The translations under genes and the position numbers were made by a program. Below the pieces are notes generated by a model, which saw only the letters and a program-made list of their open reading frames with translations, was not told the DNA's origin and ran no database searches. From positions 1 to 34,762 of IMG/VR virus record IMGVR_UViG_3300025120_007152: a stretch of DNA of 34,762 nt; one strand, given 5' to 3'. The DNA is from a virus. Shown here piece by piece: positions 1 to 6,573 of this stretch (position 1 is the first letter of the stretch; every line of letters begins with the position of its first letter).

Positions 1-60
1 ATCGAAGCCTACTGCATAAGGCGTTAGTTTATTAATGTCGAGGGTTGTTAATCTATTCAT
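1..60 (-). CDS. Hsp20-family small heat-shock protein, N-terminus only
   Basis: Only the first 20 codons lie in the window; the rest is beyond the left edge. The translation (MNRLTTLDINKLTPYAVGFD) resembles the start of IbpA/Hsp20 proteins, which typically read '...RSAVGFDRLF'. T4-like cyanophages and pelagiphages often carry an hsp20 gene, thought to act as an ATP-independent holdase for virion or host proteins. A clear ribosome binding site (AAAGGAG) lies 7 nt before the ATG. A long gene-poor stretch precedes it. The call rests on a short match, so other proteins with a similar N-terminus cannot be excluded. Confidence 0.6.
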   Translation of the reverse strand, partial: MNRLTTLDINKLTPYAVGFD

Positions 61-92
61 TTGCTATCTCCTTTATTAAGCAAGATTATAAA

Positions 93-156
93 TGTAGACC
101 CATCATTGGCATCTACACGTTTATTTAGTAAATTAGGAACTAACCATGGTTCCTAA
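93..156. other. Two tandem hairpins upstream of hsp20
   Basis: The first stem pairs 93-98 (TGTAGA) with 112-117 (TCTACA). The second pairs 133-140 (TTAGGAAC) with 149-156 (GTTCCTAA), 8 bp and perfect. Neither has a run of T on the 3' side in either direction, so they look more like leader structure than intrinsic terminators. Confidence 0.35.
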
Positions 157-354
157 CGAGCTTATTAAGTAGCTACCCTTTCTTATCTATGTACTTGTAT
201 TTCTTCTAACGTCTTGTTCTTATCTGTTTCGCTCTGACTGTAATCCTATTACTGTCAAGTTATTAAGTGATAGGAGGGGCTACTGATTACCCTCAACCCC
301 AAGTTCAGATCAGCTCTGTGTTACCCAGGGAGCCTAGCATAGGATAGTTAATTC

Positions 355-432
355 CTAAATCTGCATCTTCCTGTCTCCAGAATCATACAGTGCCACTACA
401 GCTACTAGCCAAGTTAATGCCTCTGTAAGCAT
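355..432 (-). CDS. Possible 25-residue leader peptide
   Basis: A 25-codon ORF begins MLTEALTWLVAVVALYDSGD and sits in the long leader ahead of hsp20. An AAGGA ribosome binding site lies 4 nt before its ATG, about 45 nt downstream of the predicted start of the 483-511 promoter. The first 15 residues are hydrophobic. It may be a small membrane peptide, a translated leader that regulates the downstream gene, or chance. I know no homologue. Confidence 0.25.
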   Translation of the reverse strand: MLTEALTWLVAVVALYDSGDRKMQI

Positions 433-482
433 CGTTTCCTTGCACTATCTAGTAAAGACCGCTAAATCTTTGCTATGTACTT

Positions 483-511
483 AATATAGTATAGATCAAC
501 TGCGAAGTCAA
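483..511 (-). promoter_or_regulatory. Sigma70-like promoter upstream of the hsp20 leader
   Basis: On the minus strand TTGACT (506-511), a 17-nt spacer, then TATATT (483-488). It lies just after the bS21 stop codon and would drive leftward transcription into the long leader and hsp20. It has the same TTGAC-N17-TAnnnT layout as seven other promoters in the window. Confidence 0.6.
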
Positions 512-517
512 CCTTTT

Positions 518-757
518 TTACAAATTATTTTTATTTTTTTCTTGTTCTTTTAACCAACGTTTACGAGCTTGTGCTTTTTCTCTTCGTTTAACAGCACTAG
601 GCTTCTCATAAAATTCTTTTTTACGCATATCTTTAATAACGCCTTCTGTATTTACTAACTTTTTTAATCTTCTTAATGCTCTAGTGACGTCATTATTTCT
701 TACTTCGACATATAATCCACTCTTAGATATCTCGTCGCTTTTATGATATTTCCTCAT
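518..757 (-). CDS. rpsU: Ribosomal protein bS21 (phage-encoded)
   Basis: This 79-residue protein matches bacterial bS21, which is 71 residues in E. coli. Shared signatures are 'DVTRALRRLKKL' (E. coli 'DVALRRFKR'), a 'GVIKDMRKKEFYEKPS' stretch against 'GVLAEVRRREFYEKPT', and a very basic, Lys/Arg-rich helical tail. bS21 sits on the 30S platform beside the anti-Shine-Dalgarno end of 16S rRNA and affects mRNA selection. Its ATG overlaps the infC stop as ATGA, so the two are probably translationally coupled. Phage bS21 genes are known from marine and other metagenomic phages, where replacing host bS21 has been proposed. No obvious terminator follows; the hsp20 promoter begins within a few bases of the stop. 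Confidence 0.93.
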   Translation of the reverse strand: MRKYHKSDEISKSGLYVEVRNNDVTRALRRLKKLVNTEGVIKDMRKKEFYEKPSAVKRREKAQARKRWLKEQEKNKNNL

Positions 758-1290
758 TCTTTCCTCATCAATACACCTATCATTCGGTTACCGTTAATGC
801 TAGGTTTTGTTTCCCAATCACAAGTTTCAATAAATTCAACAATGCGATCCATTATTTCGAAACCAACTTGCTTGTTGGCATTTTCTCTACCTTTGTATCT
901 AATAACACATTTTACTTTGTTATTCTTTTCTAAGAAACGTTTTATGTTATTACACTTTGTCTCAAAATCATGTTGATCAATGCCTAATCTAAATTGCATT
1001 TCTTTAACTATGATTTGACTTTCACGTTGCTTTTTAGCCGCTTCTTTTTCTTTACGTTTTAGTTCGTAGAAGTATTTATTAGCATTTAAAAGTTTAGCAA
1101 TAGCTGGCTTAGCTGATGCATTTATTAGTACCAAGTCTGTATTTTGTTTTTCCGCTAGTCGTAATGCATCATCTTTGCTCATTACACCTAGTTGTCCTTG
1201 CTCTCCAATTACTCTCAATTCACGAAAAATAATTGCGGCGTTTACCTGACGATTGTCAGATTCCCTTCTGGGTTGTTTAAACTGTCTCAA
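754..1290 (-). CDS. infC: Translation initiation factor IF-3 (phage-encoded)
   Basis: This 178-residue protein spans both IF-3 domains (E. coli IF-3 has 180). The N-domain runs to about residue 75, with 'LGVMSKDDALRLAEKQNTDL' matching '[20 protein letters not shown]' and an 'AKPAIAKLLNANKYFYE' helix start. A Lys-rich linker follows ('ELKRKEKEAAKKQ'). The C-domain has 'VKEMQFRLGIDQHDFETK', 'IRYKGREN' and a final 'GVLMRK'. IF-3 binds the 30S subunit, keeps it apart from 50S, and rejects non-AUG starts and leaderless messages. The start is TTG: the first in-frame ATG is far inside the N-domain. The start overlaps the upstream gene by 14 nt and bS21 follows by ATGA overlap. A non-AUG start recalls bacterial infC, whose AUU start gives IF-3 autoregulation; whether that applies here is inference. 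Confidence 0.93.
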   Translation of the reverse strand: MRQFKQPRRESDNRQVNAAIIFRELRVIGEQGQLGVMSKDDALRLAEKQNTDLVLINASAKPAIAKLLNANKYFYELKRKEKEAAKKQRESQIIVKEMQFRLGIDQHDFETKCNNIKRFLEKNNKVKCVIRYKGRENANKQVGFEIMDRIVEFIETCDWETKPSINGNRMIGVLMRKE

Positions 1291-1699
1291 AACTGTCCAA
1301 CATAATATCTGCGTACTCCTCTATGTTTTTGTACAAATGATAGTCTGGCATTGTATTTAAAAGTTTAGCCACACTCTTTCTAGTTTTATCTACTATAAAA
1401 ATAGTCTTATTTAAATTTTGAGACATAGCACATACTAAACCTAGTTCAGTTAAATTATCTAAGTCAACGTATACAGTATCGCTAAATCTCATCATACTAA
1501 TTATCCAGGCACAATTTTTATCATCAACTTTGCCTCCTGGATGACAAAGTGTAATAGTTACTGTTTTAAATAAATTTTCGTACAGAGCTTCTATATCGTG
1601 AACAAACTCTTCATTACTACTTAGTACAGTTATAATTGGTCCGTTATCCGGAAGTATCATATCTGGCGGAGTAACAGTGTAAATAGGGTTTTCCCTCAT
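1277..1699 (-). CDS. Unknown 140-residue protein upstream of infC
   Basis: I do not recognise this protein with confidence. It looks like a small alpha/beta fold: 'GPIITVLSS' is an early beta strand, 'AWIISMMRFSDTVYVDLD' a central strand pair, and 'LTELGLVCAMSQNLNKTIFIVD' a helix and strand. The last resembles the acidic helix of nucleoside deoxyribosyltransferase-like proteins ('E.G.A...KPV'), a weak resemblance only. Its ATG overlaps the upstream membrane protein by ATGA, and its last 14 nt overlap the IF-3 start, so it belongs to the same transcription unit. No signal peptide or membrane helix is seen. Confidence 0.7.
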   Translation of the reverse strand: MRENPIYTVTPPDMILPDNGPIITVLSSNEEFVHDIEALYENLFKTVTITLCHPGGKVDDKNCAWIISMMRFSDTVYVDLDNLTELGLVCAMSQNLNKTIFIVDKTRKSVAKLLNTMPDYHLYKNIEEYADIMLDSFETV

Positions 1700-3537
1700 T
1701 GGGTACTATTGTCCTCTTTATTTTTGATTGTTACTTTTTTAATTTTACGGTTAGCCGCTAATCTGCCATCCGGTGAATATAATTTCATATTAGTTCTAGA
1801 ACTAAGTTCATCATCTGTTAATTCAATATCGTCTCTAGTATCAGTATATGGGTTATAGTCTTCAATGTCAACCTGTTTTTCAATACCAAGCTCTTTTGCT
1901 ACTTCTTCTAATGTTTCAGGATCAGCTTTAGCTAATAGTTCTTCTACTCCATCATCATCCGATGTGTATTCTTCCTCGAGCACTTGGTCATCAACATCTT
2001 CGAACTTTTCACCTTGGAGGGCTTCTTCCATTTGGGCGTCTGGATCTTTTTCCTCTTCCTCAATAGGTTGGATAACAGCCTCATGTTTATTGGATAACTT
2101 ATCATTTCGTCTCCATTCAAATGTGTATTGACTTGCAATAAGCAATAGTACTGCTAGTGGATCAAATACAAATATAATTGTAATAATAACCCAACGCACT
2201 GCCTGTTCTAGTATATCTCTATCTGCTTCTTCATATATAAATTCTGCAATATATTTGATAGGACCTACTTCAGCTTCTAGTTTTCTATACTCTGCTTCTA
2301 TAGTATACTTTTCCTCTGTTAGTGTGTCAATCTCTGTGTTAGCAGTTTTAATTCTAGCATTTTGTTCGTCGATAATTGTGTCAACATCTGCACCACCATC
2401 AACTTTAATTTTCTCTCTTAACTGTTGAATAAGTGTTTGACTTGCTTTCACATTATCATCAGCACTCTTTCTAATACGGCTTATTTCATCTCTTGCAGTA
2501 GTTACAATAGGAGACTCAGCTGAACGTACTGTGTCTATCTTTTCTAACATTTGCACTTCTCTGGTTTTAAGTGCTGGTATTTGATTACTTCTAATGTCTT
2601 TTACAACACCACTTAATCTTGTTCTTTCCTCGTCAACAGTCGATTTTGCTTCTGCTCTAAGTTGACTTATTTGGTCATTGATTCCGTTTATAACTAATTT
2701 CTGTTGTTCAATCCATGCATTAGCACTGGCTCTTGTTCTTGGGCCTACACTACCATCAGCTACACTTCCTATTGTTGTTTGTGCTTGTTTTACTTGTTCA
2801 CGTTCACCGCTTGCAATTTGACCTTCAACTTTTACTATAGTTGCTTGTATATTAGCAACTTGATCCAACAGCGGTTGTACTGCACTGTTGTCCACTTTGA
2901 GTCCAGCTATTTTCTCTTCGTATTCTTTTGCACTTGTTTCTAATCGGACTATCTCATCTTTAATGTTCGTTAGCTGGTCTTCGTAGGGTTTAGTTCTATC
3001 ACTGTCTACACTTCTTGTATCAGCTATAATTTTTTGTTGTTCATCTATTGCAGGCTGTATTCTAGTATAGGCTGTGTCAATACGGGCTTGTTCTTTTTCT
3101 ATTTGTGCATTTATATCATCATTACGATTGCCTGTACTTGTTTCAGCTTTTACAATCTTTTCTTCTGCACGAACAATTTGTGATCCTAGTCGTGCTATCT
3201 CAGTTTCAATTCTACCTAAGTTTTCTACACTTTCAATACTAGCACTGGTCTGTTCAATATGTGCTTTACTAAGGAAGCCAAATATACCCATGCTTGTAAT
3301 AAACATTAATACTAGCACCGCCACACTTAGATAGTACTTTAACCACCAAGCGGCTCGCTTCCAATGCTTGTGTAACCATACTGCGGTTACCAACTTGCCT
3401 ATTTCTAATGCACCACCCATAACCATAATAGGTATAGCGGCGGCGGCAAAAATCGCCACAAGTCCAGCGATACTATAATATATTGCTACTGCTGAAATTG
3501 ATAAGGCTGTTATAAAAACTAATACACCTAAAAACAT
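1696..3537 (-). CDS. Large membrane-anchored coiled-coil protein
   Basis: The 613-residue protein opens with about three membrane helices (roughly residues 3-21, 24-43 and 68-89). A long Glu/Lys/Gln/Arg-rich coiled-coil region runs from about 95 to 440, followed by a further hydrophobic helix pair near 448-472 ('IITIIFVFDPLAVLLLIA') and an acidic tail of about 138 residues. The N-terminus, ending 'TSMGIFGFLSKAH', is of a type I recall in many T4-like cyanophages, where its function is unknown. It could act at the host inner membrane during adsorption, lysis control or virion assembly. Its ATG follows directly after the nuclease gene stop (TAA-ATG) with a GGAG site inside that gene. Confidence 0.85.
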   Translation of the reverse strand: MFLGVLVFITALSISAVAIYYSIAGLVAIFAAAAIPIMVMGGALEIGKLVTAVWLHKHWKRAAWWLKYYLSVAVLVLMFITSMGIFGFLSKAHIEQTSASIESVENLGRIETEIARLGSQIVRAEEKIVKAETSTGNRNDDINAQIEKEQARIDTAYTRIQPAIDEQQKIIADTRSVDSDRTKPYEDQLTNIKDEIVRLETSAKEYEEKIAGLKVDNSAVQPLLDQVANIQATIVKVEGQIASGEREQVKQAQTTIGSVADGSVGPRTRASANAWIEQQKLVINGINDQISQLRAEAKSTVDEERTRLSGVVKDIRSNQIPALKTREVQMLEKIDTVRSAESPIVTTARDEISRIRKSADDNVKASQTLIQQLREKIKVDGGADVDTIIDEQNARIKTANTEIDTLTEEKYTIEAEYRKLEAEVGPIKYIAEFIYEEADRDILEQAVRWVIITIIFVFDPLAVLLLIASQYTFEWRRNDKLSNKHEAVIQPIEEEEKDPDAQMEEALQGEKFEDVDDQVLEEEYTSDDDGVEELLAKADPETLEEVAKELGIEKQVDIEDYNPYTDTRDDIELTDDELSSRTNMKLYSPDGRLAANRKIKKVTIKNKEDNSTQ

Positions 3538-3885
3538 TTATTCTCCGAACTGTTCTGCAAACCCTAACTCAATGAGTTTTTTATTAATATCGGTTTTGCT
3601 TCCATCGGGTGCTGACTTAGATAGCTTACCCATGATTCTTCCGGCTTTACCTCGTTTGTTTAACAATGTTTCACAGACAAATTCGTTGCCTAGTAACTCT
3701 GTTAGTTTATTTTTACTGTCAATCGCACTTGTTCTTACTGCTTCGTCTGTGCTTCTAACATCTTTTACATTAACACCATACAGTTTTATTCTTTGTCTGA
3801 TAGTCACATTAAAACCTAAGTCAATGATTGCATCTACTGTATTTCCGTCTATCACTCTTATTGTACTGCATTGGTATGTATACAT
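3538..3885 (-). CDS. Staphylococcal-nuclease (thermonuclease) homologue
   Basis: The 115-residue protein has an SNase-type OB fold. It opens with 'VIDGNTVDAIIDLGFNV', the usual 'v.DGDTv.v..d.G', then 'RQRIKLYGVNVKDVRS' in place of 'r.RL.giDTPE', and 'KAGRIMGKL' in place of 'KYGRGLAYI'. The family makes Ca-dependent cuts in DNA and RNA. The Glu of the DTPE motif (E43 in S. aureus nuclease), the proposed general base, is replaced by Asp, while the Arg of the 'GR' motif is kept. Activity may therefore be reduced or altered. A GATAAATA late promoter (3910-3917) and an AAAGGA site precede the ATG, so it is probably expressed late. It heads a run of closely packed genes ending with bS21. Confidence 0.85.
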   Translation of the reverse strand: MYTYQCSTIRVIDGNTVDAIIDLGFNVTIRQRIKLYGVNVKDVRSTDEAVRTSAIDSKNKLTELLGNEFVCETLLNKRGKAGRIMGKLSKSAPDGSKTDINKKLIELGFAEQFGE

Positions 3886-3908
3886 GCAAATTCCTTTATT
3901 CGTTTATA

Positions 3909-4625
3909 CTATTTATCGGAATTTGCCCTGGATCGTTGCTGATTTGCAAGCCAATCCTTTGCTATACGACTACTAGGTGCTTGATTAGCGAAAGCTCTAA
4001 TTGCTTTTTCTACGTTATCAAAATTTTCTTTGCGTTCCGGATCTTCTAATCCACCGCTATTATCTATTACATGAAAGTTTCCTGCGCCAAATATTTGTTG
4101 GAACTTCATAATATTTGATTGTACTTGAGCCCACATTTTACTAACAACTTCACTTGGTAGTTGTCTAGCTCTCTTTTTATTGCGTTCTTGTGCTACATCT
4201 TCATTTGTATTTACAAACAACATCATAGTGTCATAACCTAAACTTTTTAAGTTATCACTTTGCTTTTTTACTTTTGCTGGGTCTTTGCCTGTGCCATCTA
4301 TAATAACACCAAGTCTACCATCCAAGTGACTTGCTTCTTTACTCATAGTAACTGCTTTGGCACGATTACGAATTTCTTGTCCTCTGTCACTGTACACTTG
4401 GTCAGGATCTTTTAGGTCAAGTTCTGGTTCTGCTTTTTTGGCTAGATATTCATAAATGTCATCACTGTTGATCATTTTTAGACCATACTGTGATCCACCC
4501 AAAAGTGTGCGGGCCACATAGCTTTTTCCACTACCTGGTCCGCCAGCAAGAAATATTGCTTTAAAAATTTGAGGATCATTTGGACCCTCATTTATATTAG
4601 ACTGAATTACTTCACTGATTAACAT
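3909..4625 (-). CDS. P-loop kinase, zeta-toxin / polynucleotide-kinase type
   Basis: The 238-residue protein has a Walker A motif GGPGSGKS at residues 28-35, an 'INSDD' acidic motif near 52-56, and 'VIIDGTGKD' in mid-protein. This order is typical of zeta-toxin and polynucleotide-kinase-like phosphotransferases. A basic helix ('ERNKKRARQ') probably forms the lid. The substrate is unknown: nucleic-acid 5' ends, nucleosides or a UDP-sugar are all possible. Residues 1-13 (MLISEVIQSNINE, then G) resemble a T4 capsid-targeting peptide ending in an IxE cleavage site. A CATAAATA late promoter ends exactly 5 nt before the ATG and there is no ribosome binding site, so the message should be leaderless. 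Confidence 0.82.
   Translation of the reverse strand: MLISEVIQSNINEGPNDPQIFKAIFLAGGPGSGKSYVARTLLGGSQYGLKMINSDDIYEYLAKKAEPELDLKDPDQVYSDRGQEIRNRAKAVTMSKEASHLDGRLGVIIDGTGKDPAKVKKQSDNLKSLGYDTMMLFVNTNEDVAQERNKKRARQLPSEVVSKMWAQVQSNIMKFQQIFGAGNFHVIDNSGGLEDPERKENFDNVEKAIRAFANQAPSSRIAKDWLANQQRSRANSDK
3910..3917 (-). promoter_or_regulatory. Late promoter GATAAATA for the nuclease-to-bS21 run
   Basis: The box lies 24 nt upstream of the ATG at 3885, with AAAGGA between. It overlaps the 3' end of the P-loop kinase gene. If active, infC and rpsU would be transcribed late from here. Confidence 0.65.
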
Positions 4626-4630
4626 GCATA

Positions 4631-4638
4631 TATTTATG
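4631..4638 (-). promoter_or_regulatory. Late promoter CATAAATA, leaderless geometry, for the P-loop kinase
   Basis: The box is followed by TATGC and the ATG at 4625 (5-nt gap). No ribosome binding site fits. The late transcription start would fall on the A of ATG. Confidence 0.72.
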
Positions 4639-5277
4639 TTAATCCCAACGGTAAAAAATATGAGCTCCTATTCTACCTATATGGTTCATGCCTCTATCTC
4701 TAGCCCAACGTGGCTTAACATATGTTGCATGATAGTGTGTTGCACCTTCTGTAATGCCTCTATACTTGTCACTGTATATTATAGCGCCAGCTACATATTG
4801 TGCTTGAGCCCACCCTGTTTCGTCAGCAGGATTGTCGCTTTTTCCATCACAGTACCAACTAAATTGACATAGGTGCCTAATAGGGTTGTATTCACGATCT
4901 TCTTCAGGTAAGTCCGGGTCTTGTTTAGTTTTCCAACTTTCTTTAACAGGGCCTTGTGTTATAACTTCACAAATAGTATTTGGATATCTATCATCATGGA
5001 CTCGATTCAAAACTACATCTGCAACTGCATATTGTCCTGCTAGATTATCACTACGACTTTCGTAATAGATATTCAGTGCCATACACATTGCTTGTTCATC
5101 GTTACCTATTAGTTGTGGTGTCCGATCTTCTATTAACTCTACATCAGTACCTGTTGTTACTGCTTGAGCCATACTACCTGCTTTACCTTCTTCCATCAAC
5201 GACATTGTGAAAAAAGCAAAAAGTATTAGTATGCTTAAATTTAAACTTACTGCCATTAATTTTATTGCTTTATGCAT
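4639..5277 (-). CDS. SleB-type cell-wall hydrolase (probable endolysin)
   Basis: The 212-residue protein has the Hydrolase_2/SleB fold. 'ALNIYYESRSDNLAGQYAV' carries the catalytic Glu at about residue 73, followed by 'VLNRVHDDRYPNTICEVI', 'CQFSWYCDG' and 'GATHYHATYVKPRWA'. The family are lytic transglycosylases or amidase-like peptidoglycan hydrolases. Residues 6-28 form one uncharged hydrophobic stretch after two Lys residues, so it probably reaches the periplasm by a signal-anchor (SAR-like) or signal peptide without a separate holin pathway. A GTGAGG site sits before the ATG. A CTAAATA box (5290s), a variant of the late motif, lies upstream. It most likely lyses the host at the end of infection. 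Confidence 0.88.
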   Translation of the reverse strand: MHKAIKLMAVSLNLSILILFAFFTMSLMEEGKAGSMAQAVTTGTDVELIEDRTPQLIGNDEQAMCMALNIYYESRSDNLAGQYAVADVVLNRVHDDRYPNTICEVITQGPVKESWKTKQDPDLPEEDREYNPIRHLCQFSWYCDGKSDNPADETGWAQAQYVAGAIIYSDKYRGITEGATHYHATYVKPRWARDRGMNHIGRIGAHIFYRWD

Positions 5278-5307
5278 ATTTGCCTCACTTACTCATTATT
5301 ATTTAGG

Positions 5308-5532
5308 TTACAGTTCGCCAAAAATGATTCGTTCTTTTACTTTACCTGTATCGTCTACAAAATCAACTGAACCATCTTTGACATCTCCACGTTGCTTCAA
5401 ACCATGTTTATTTTTTGTTAATTGTTTCATGTGTTTGACAGCCTTAGTTTTGTCTCCAAAGAGATCACAACTTTTGGTTTTTACACCTCCGTAATTATTA
5501 TAAAAAACTGATTCAACTTCGTATGTAGCCAT
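5308..5532 (-). CDS. Small unknown protein, 74 residues
   Basis: It begins MATYEVESVFYNNYGGVKTK. I chose the ATG at 5532 rather than one four codons earlier because AAAGGA sits about 12 nt before it and would be too close to the earlier one. The protein is charged and probably soluble ('KHMKQLTKNKHGLKQRG'), with no recognised domain. It lies downstream of two small early-type genes and upstream of the lysin. Function unknown. Confidence 0.65.
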   Translation of the reverse strand: MATYEVESVFYNNYGGVKTKSCDLFGDKTKAVKHMKQLTKNKHGLKQRGDVKDGSVDFVDDTGKVKERIIFGEL

Positions 5533-5570
5533 AATATATACCATCCTTTGTATATAATATAATACTTCAG

Positions 5571-5759
5571 TTACGAAATGTCAAGTTCGAATTGATAGTC
5601 TGGAGCATTTTCTGCTTCGAACTGTTCTACGATTGCCTTCTTTTGGGCAATCATATTCTCTAGCGAATATACTGCCATTCGCTTTTCATCACTTGCACCT
5701 TCTGTCAAGTTAATGATTGCACCTTCAAGTATTTCGATGTCTTGGATTAAATCGTTCAT
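5571..5759 (-). CDS. Small unknown helical protein, 62 residues
   Basis: It begins MNDLIQDIEILEGAIINLTE and is mostly helical and acidic, with heptad-like spacing that suggests a short coiled coil. The ATG overlaps the upstream stop (TAATG), so it is translationally coupled to the 127-residue gene before it. The pair lies behind the sigma70 promoter at 6173-6201, which suggests early expression. No family recognised. Confidence 0.65.
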   Translation of the reverse strand: MNDLIQDIEILEGAIINLTEGASDEKRMAVYSLENMIAQKKAIVEQFEAENAPDYQFELDIS

Positions 5760-6139
5760 TATGCAGCCTCTAATTCTAATATACCAGTTTCAGCACTAGG
5801 AACAAGGTTCAACTTAATGCCCTGTTCTTTGGCGGCATCTAGTATAACTTTTTCAAAAGCAGGTTCAACCATTTCTTTTACCTGGTCCCAGTTACCTGCG
5901 TAGTAACCGTTGTTTCCGTAGTATTCTGGAAGTGCAAGGTCATGTTTTTTAAGTTTAAGGACTTTTAACTGTTTGCCTCGGTTACCAAGTCCGTTATTGA
6001 ATATATCATATACAACATTTTGAGCAGTTCTAAATCTTTCTAAACATCTATTTTTGTTGATGTTTGGAACTGATCCTTGCATCGGAATCATTTCATTTAA
6101 AGCGTTTATAACTGTCTCTAAATTACTGTTGGTCCACAT
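5759..6139 (-). CDS. Unknown protein, 126 residues, early operon
   Basis: The chosen ATG (MWTNSNLETVINALNEM) lies 6 nt after a GGAG site; a TTG two codons upstream lies too close to that site. The protein is soluble and mixed helical, with a basic central patch ('GKQLKVLKLKKHDL'). No domain recognised. It is the first gene after promoter 6173-6201, whose downstream 51 bp is duplicated exactly in front of the 6966-7172 gene. That suggests co-regulated early takeover genes. Confidence 0.68.
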   Translation of the reverse strand: MWTNSNLETVINALNEMIPMQGSVPNINKNRCLERFRTAQNVVYDIFNNGLGNRGKQLKVLKLKKHDLALPEYYGNNGYYAGNWDQVKEMVEPAFEKVILDAAKEQGIKLNLVPSAETGILELEAA

Positions 6140-6140
6140 A

Positions 6141-6191
6141 TTCAACTCCTTGTTTGTTTAACTTATACATACACTATAACACCAAGATGTC
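6141..6191. repeat. 51-bp perfect direct repeat, copy 1 (promoter and leader)
   Basis: This 51-bp stretch is identical to 7174-7224. Read on the minus strand it covers part of the promoter spacer, the TATAGT -10 box, the leader and the AAGGAG ribosome binding site. The copies differ upstream, around the -35 box, and downstream in the coding sequence. Confidence 0.95.
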
Positions 6192-6201
6192 TTGTTGTCA
6201 A
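6173..6201 (-). promoter_or_regulatory. Sigma70-like promoter for 5759-6139
   Basis: TTGACA (6196-6201), a 17-nt spacer, and TATAGT (6173-6178) on the minus strand. The spacer contains CATCTTG, shared in position with the promoters at 7206 and 7935 and nearly with that at 6929. The bidirectional terminator at 6203-6232 lies immediately upstream, isolating this promoter from the previous gene. Confidence 0.8.
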
Positions 6202-6202
6202 C

Positions 6203-6232
6203 AAAAAAGACGCCATTAAGACGTCTTTTTTT
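6203..6232. terminator. Bidirectional intrinsic terminator
   Basis: A perfect 10-bp stem pairs 6203-6212 (AAAAAAGACG) with 6222-6231 (CGTCTTTTTT) around a 9-nt loop. It has T-runs on the 3' side in both orientations. It would stop leftward transcripts from the 6248-6499 gene just before the next promoter. Confidence 0.82.
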
Positions 6233-6247
6233 ATCTTTTTTTGCATA

Positions 6248-6499
6248 TTATTCTATGCCTTTATTAGACTTCCATACACGATATTTGGCTTCTGACCATA
6301 TTATTGTAGCTACCATAACAATACCAAACGGTAATCCAAAAGTCAATATCCCGTATAGTTCTGCTTCAACTTTTCCAACACCATTTTGTGTATAGATCCA
6401 TTGAAATCCATTTATCATGCCAAATATAACAGCAATGATTACCATCCATTTGACTAAAATTTTTGTTGCTTCTACAACGGTTTGCATTGTTTCACTCAT
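6248..6499 (-). CDS. Small two-helix membrane protein
   Basis: The 83-residue protein has two predicted membrane helices, about residues 15-35 ('LVKWMVIIAVIFGMINGFQW') and 48-68 ('YGILTFGLPFGIVMVATIIW'), with a short basic C-terminal tail. Size and topology would fit a holin, superinfection-exclusion protein or other envelope modifier, but no family is recognised. An AGAAGGAA site precedes the ATG. The gene is followed by the strong terminator at 6203-6232. Confidence 0.68.
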   Translation of the reverse strand: MSETMQTVVEATKILVKWMVIIAVIFGMINGFQWIYTQNGVGKVEAELYGILTFGLPFGIVMVATIIWSEAKYRVWKSNKGIE

Positions 6500-6523
6500 A
6501 TTATCATTCCTTCTGTTGAGCGG

Positions 6524-6538
6524 GGCATCATTGCCCGG
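6524..6538. other. GC-rich hairpin in intergenic region
   Basis: GGGCA and TGCCC pair around a 4-nt loop in an otherwise AT-rich gap between 6499 and 6574. No T-run follows on the minus strand, so it may be a processing or stability element rather than a terminator. Confidence 0.35.
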
Positions 6539-6573
6539 GTAAAAAATTTCCTCCCAAAAATACTCTCCCGTTT

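Larger units (their letters stand above)
61..482 (-). other. Long untranslated leader or structured RNA region ahead of hsp20
   Basis: About 420 nt lie between a sigma70-like promoter (483-511) and the hsp20 start, with no long ORF. Reading leftward it holds one 25-codon ORF (355-432), an 8-bp perfect hairpin at 133-156 (TTAGGAAC/GTTCCTAA, 8-nt loop) and a 6-bp stem TGTAGA/TCTACA at 93-117 with a 13-nt loop. It also holds a G/C-rich patch at about 255-335, denser in G and C than the surrounding DNA. I found no tRNA: no T-arm GTTCRANNC with a matching acceptor stem. It could be a regulatory 5' UTR or a phage non-coding RNA. Confidence 0.4.

Noticed and set aside
61-517. tRNA gene search in the largest gap
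   Set aside because: No GTTCRANNC T-loop with matching arms and acceptor stem on either strand; the closest, near 303-311 (GTTCAGATC), lacks the required base and stems.
1944-2138. 64-codon minus-strand ORF
   Set aside because: Shadow of the acidic tail of the membrane coiled-coil gene; low-complexity Lys-rich translation.
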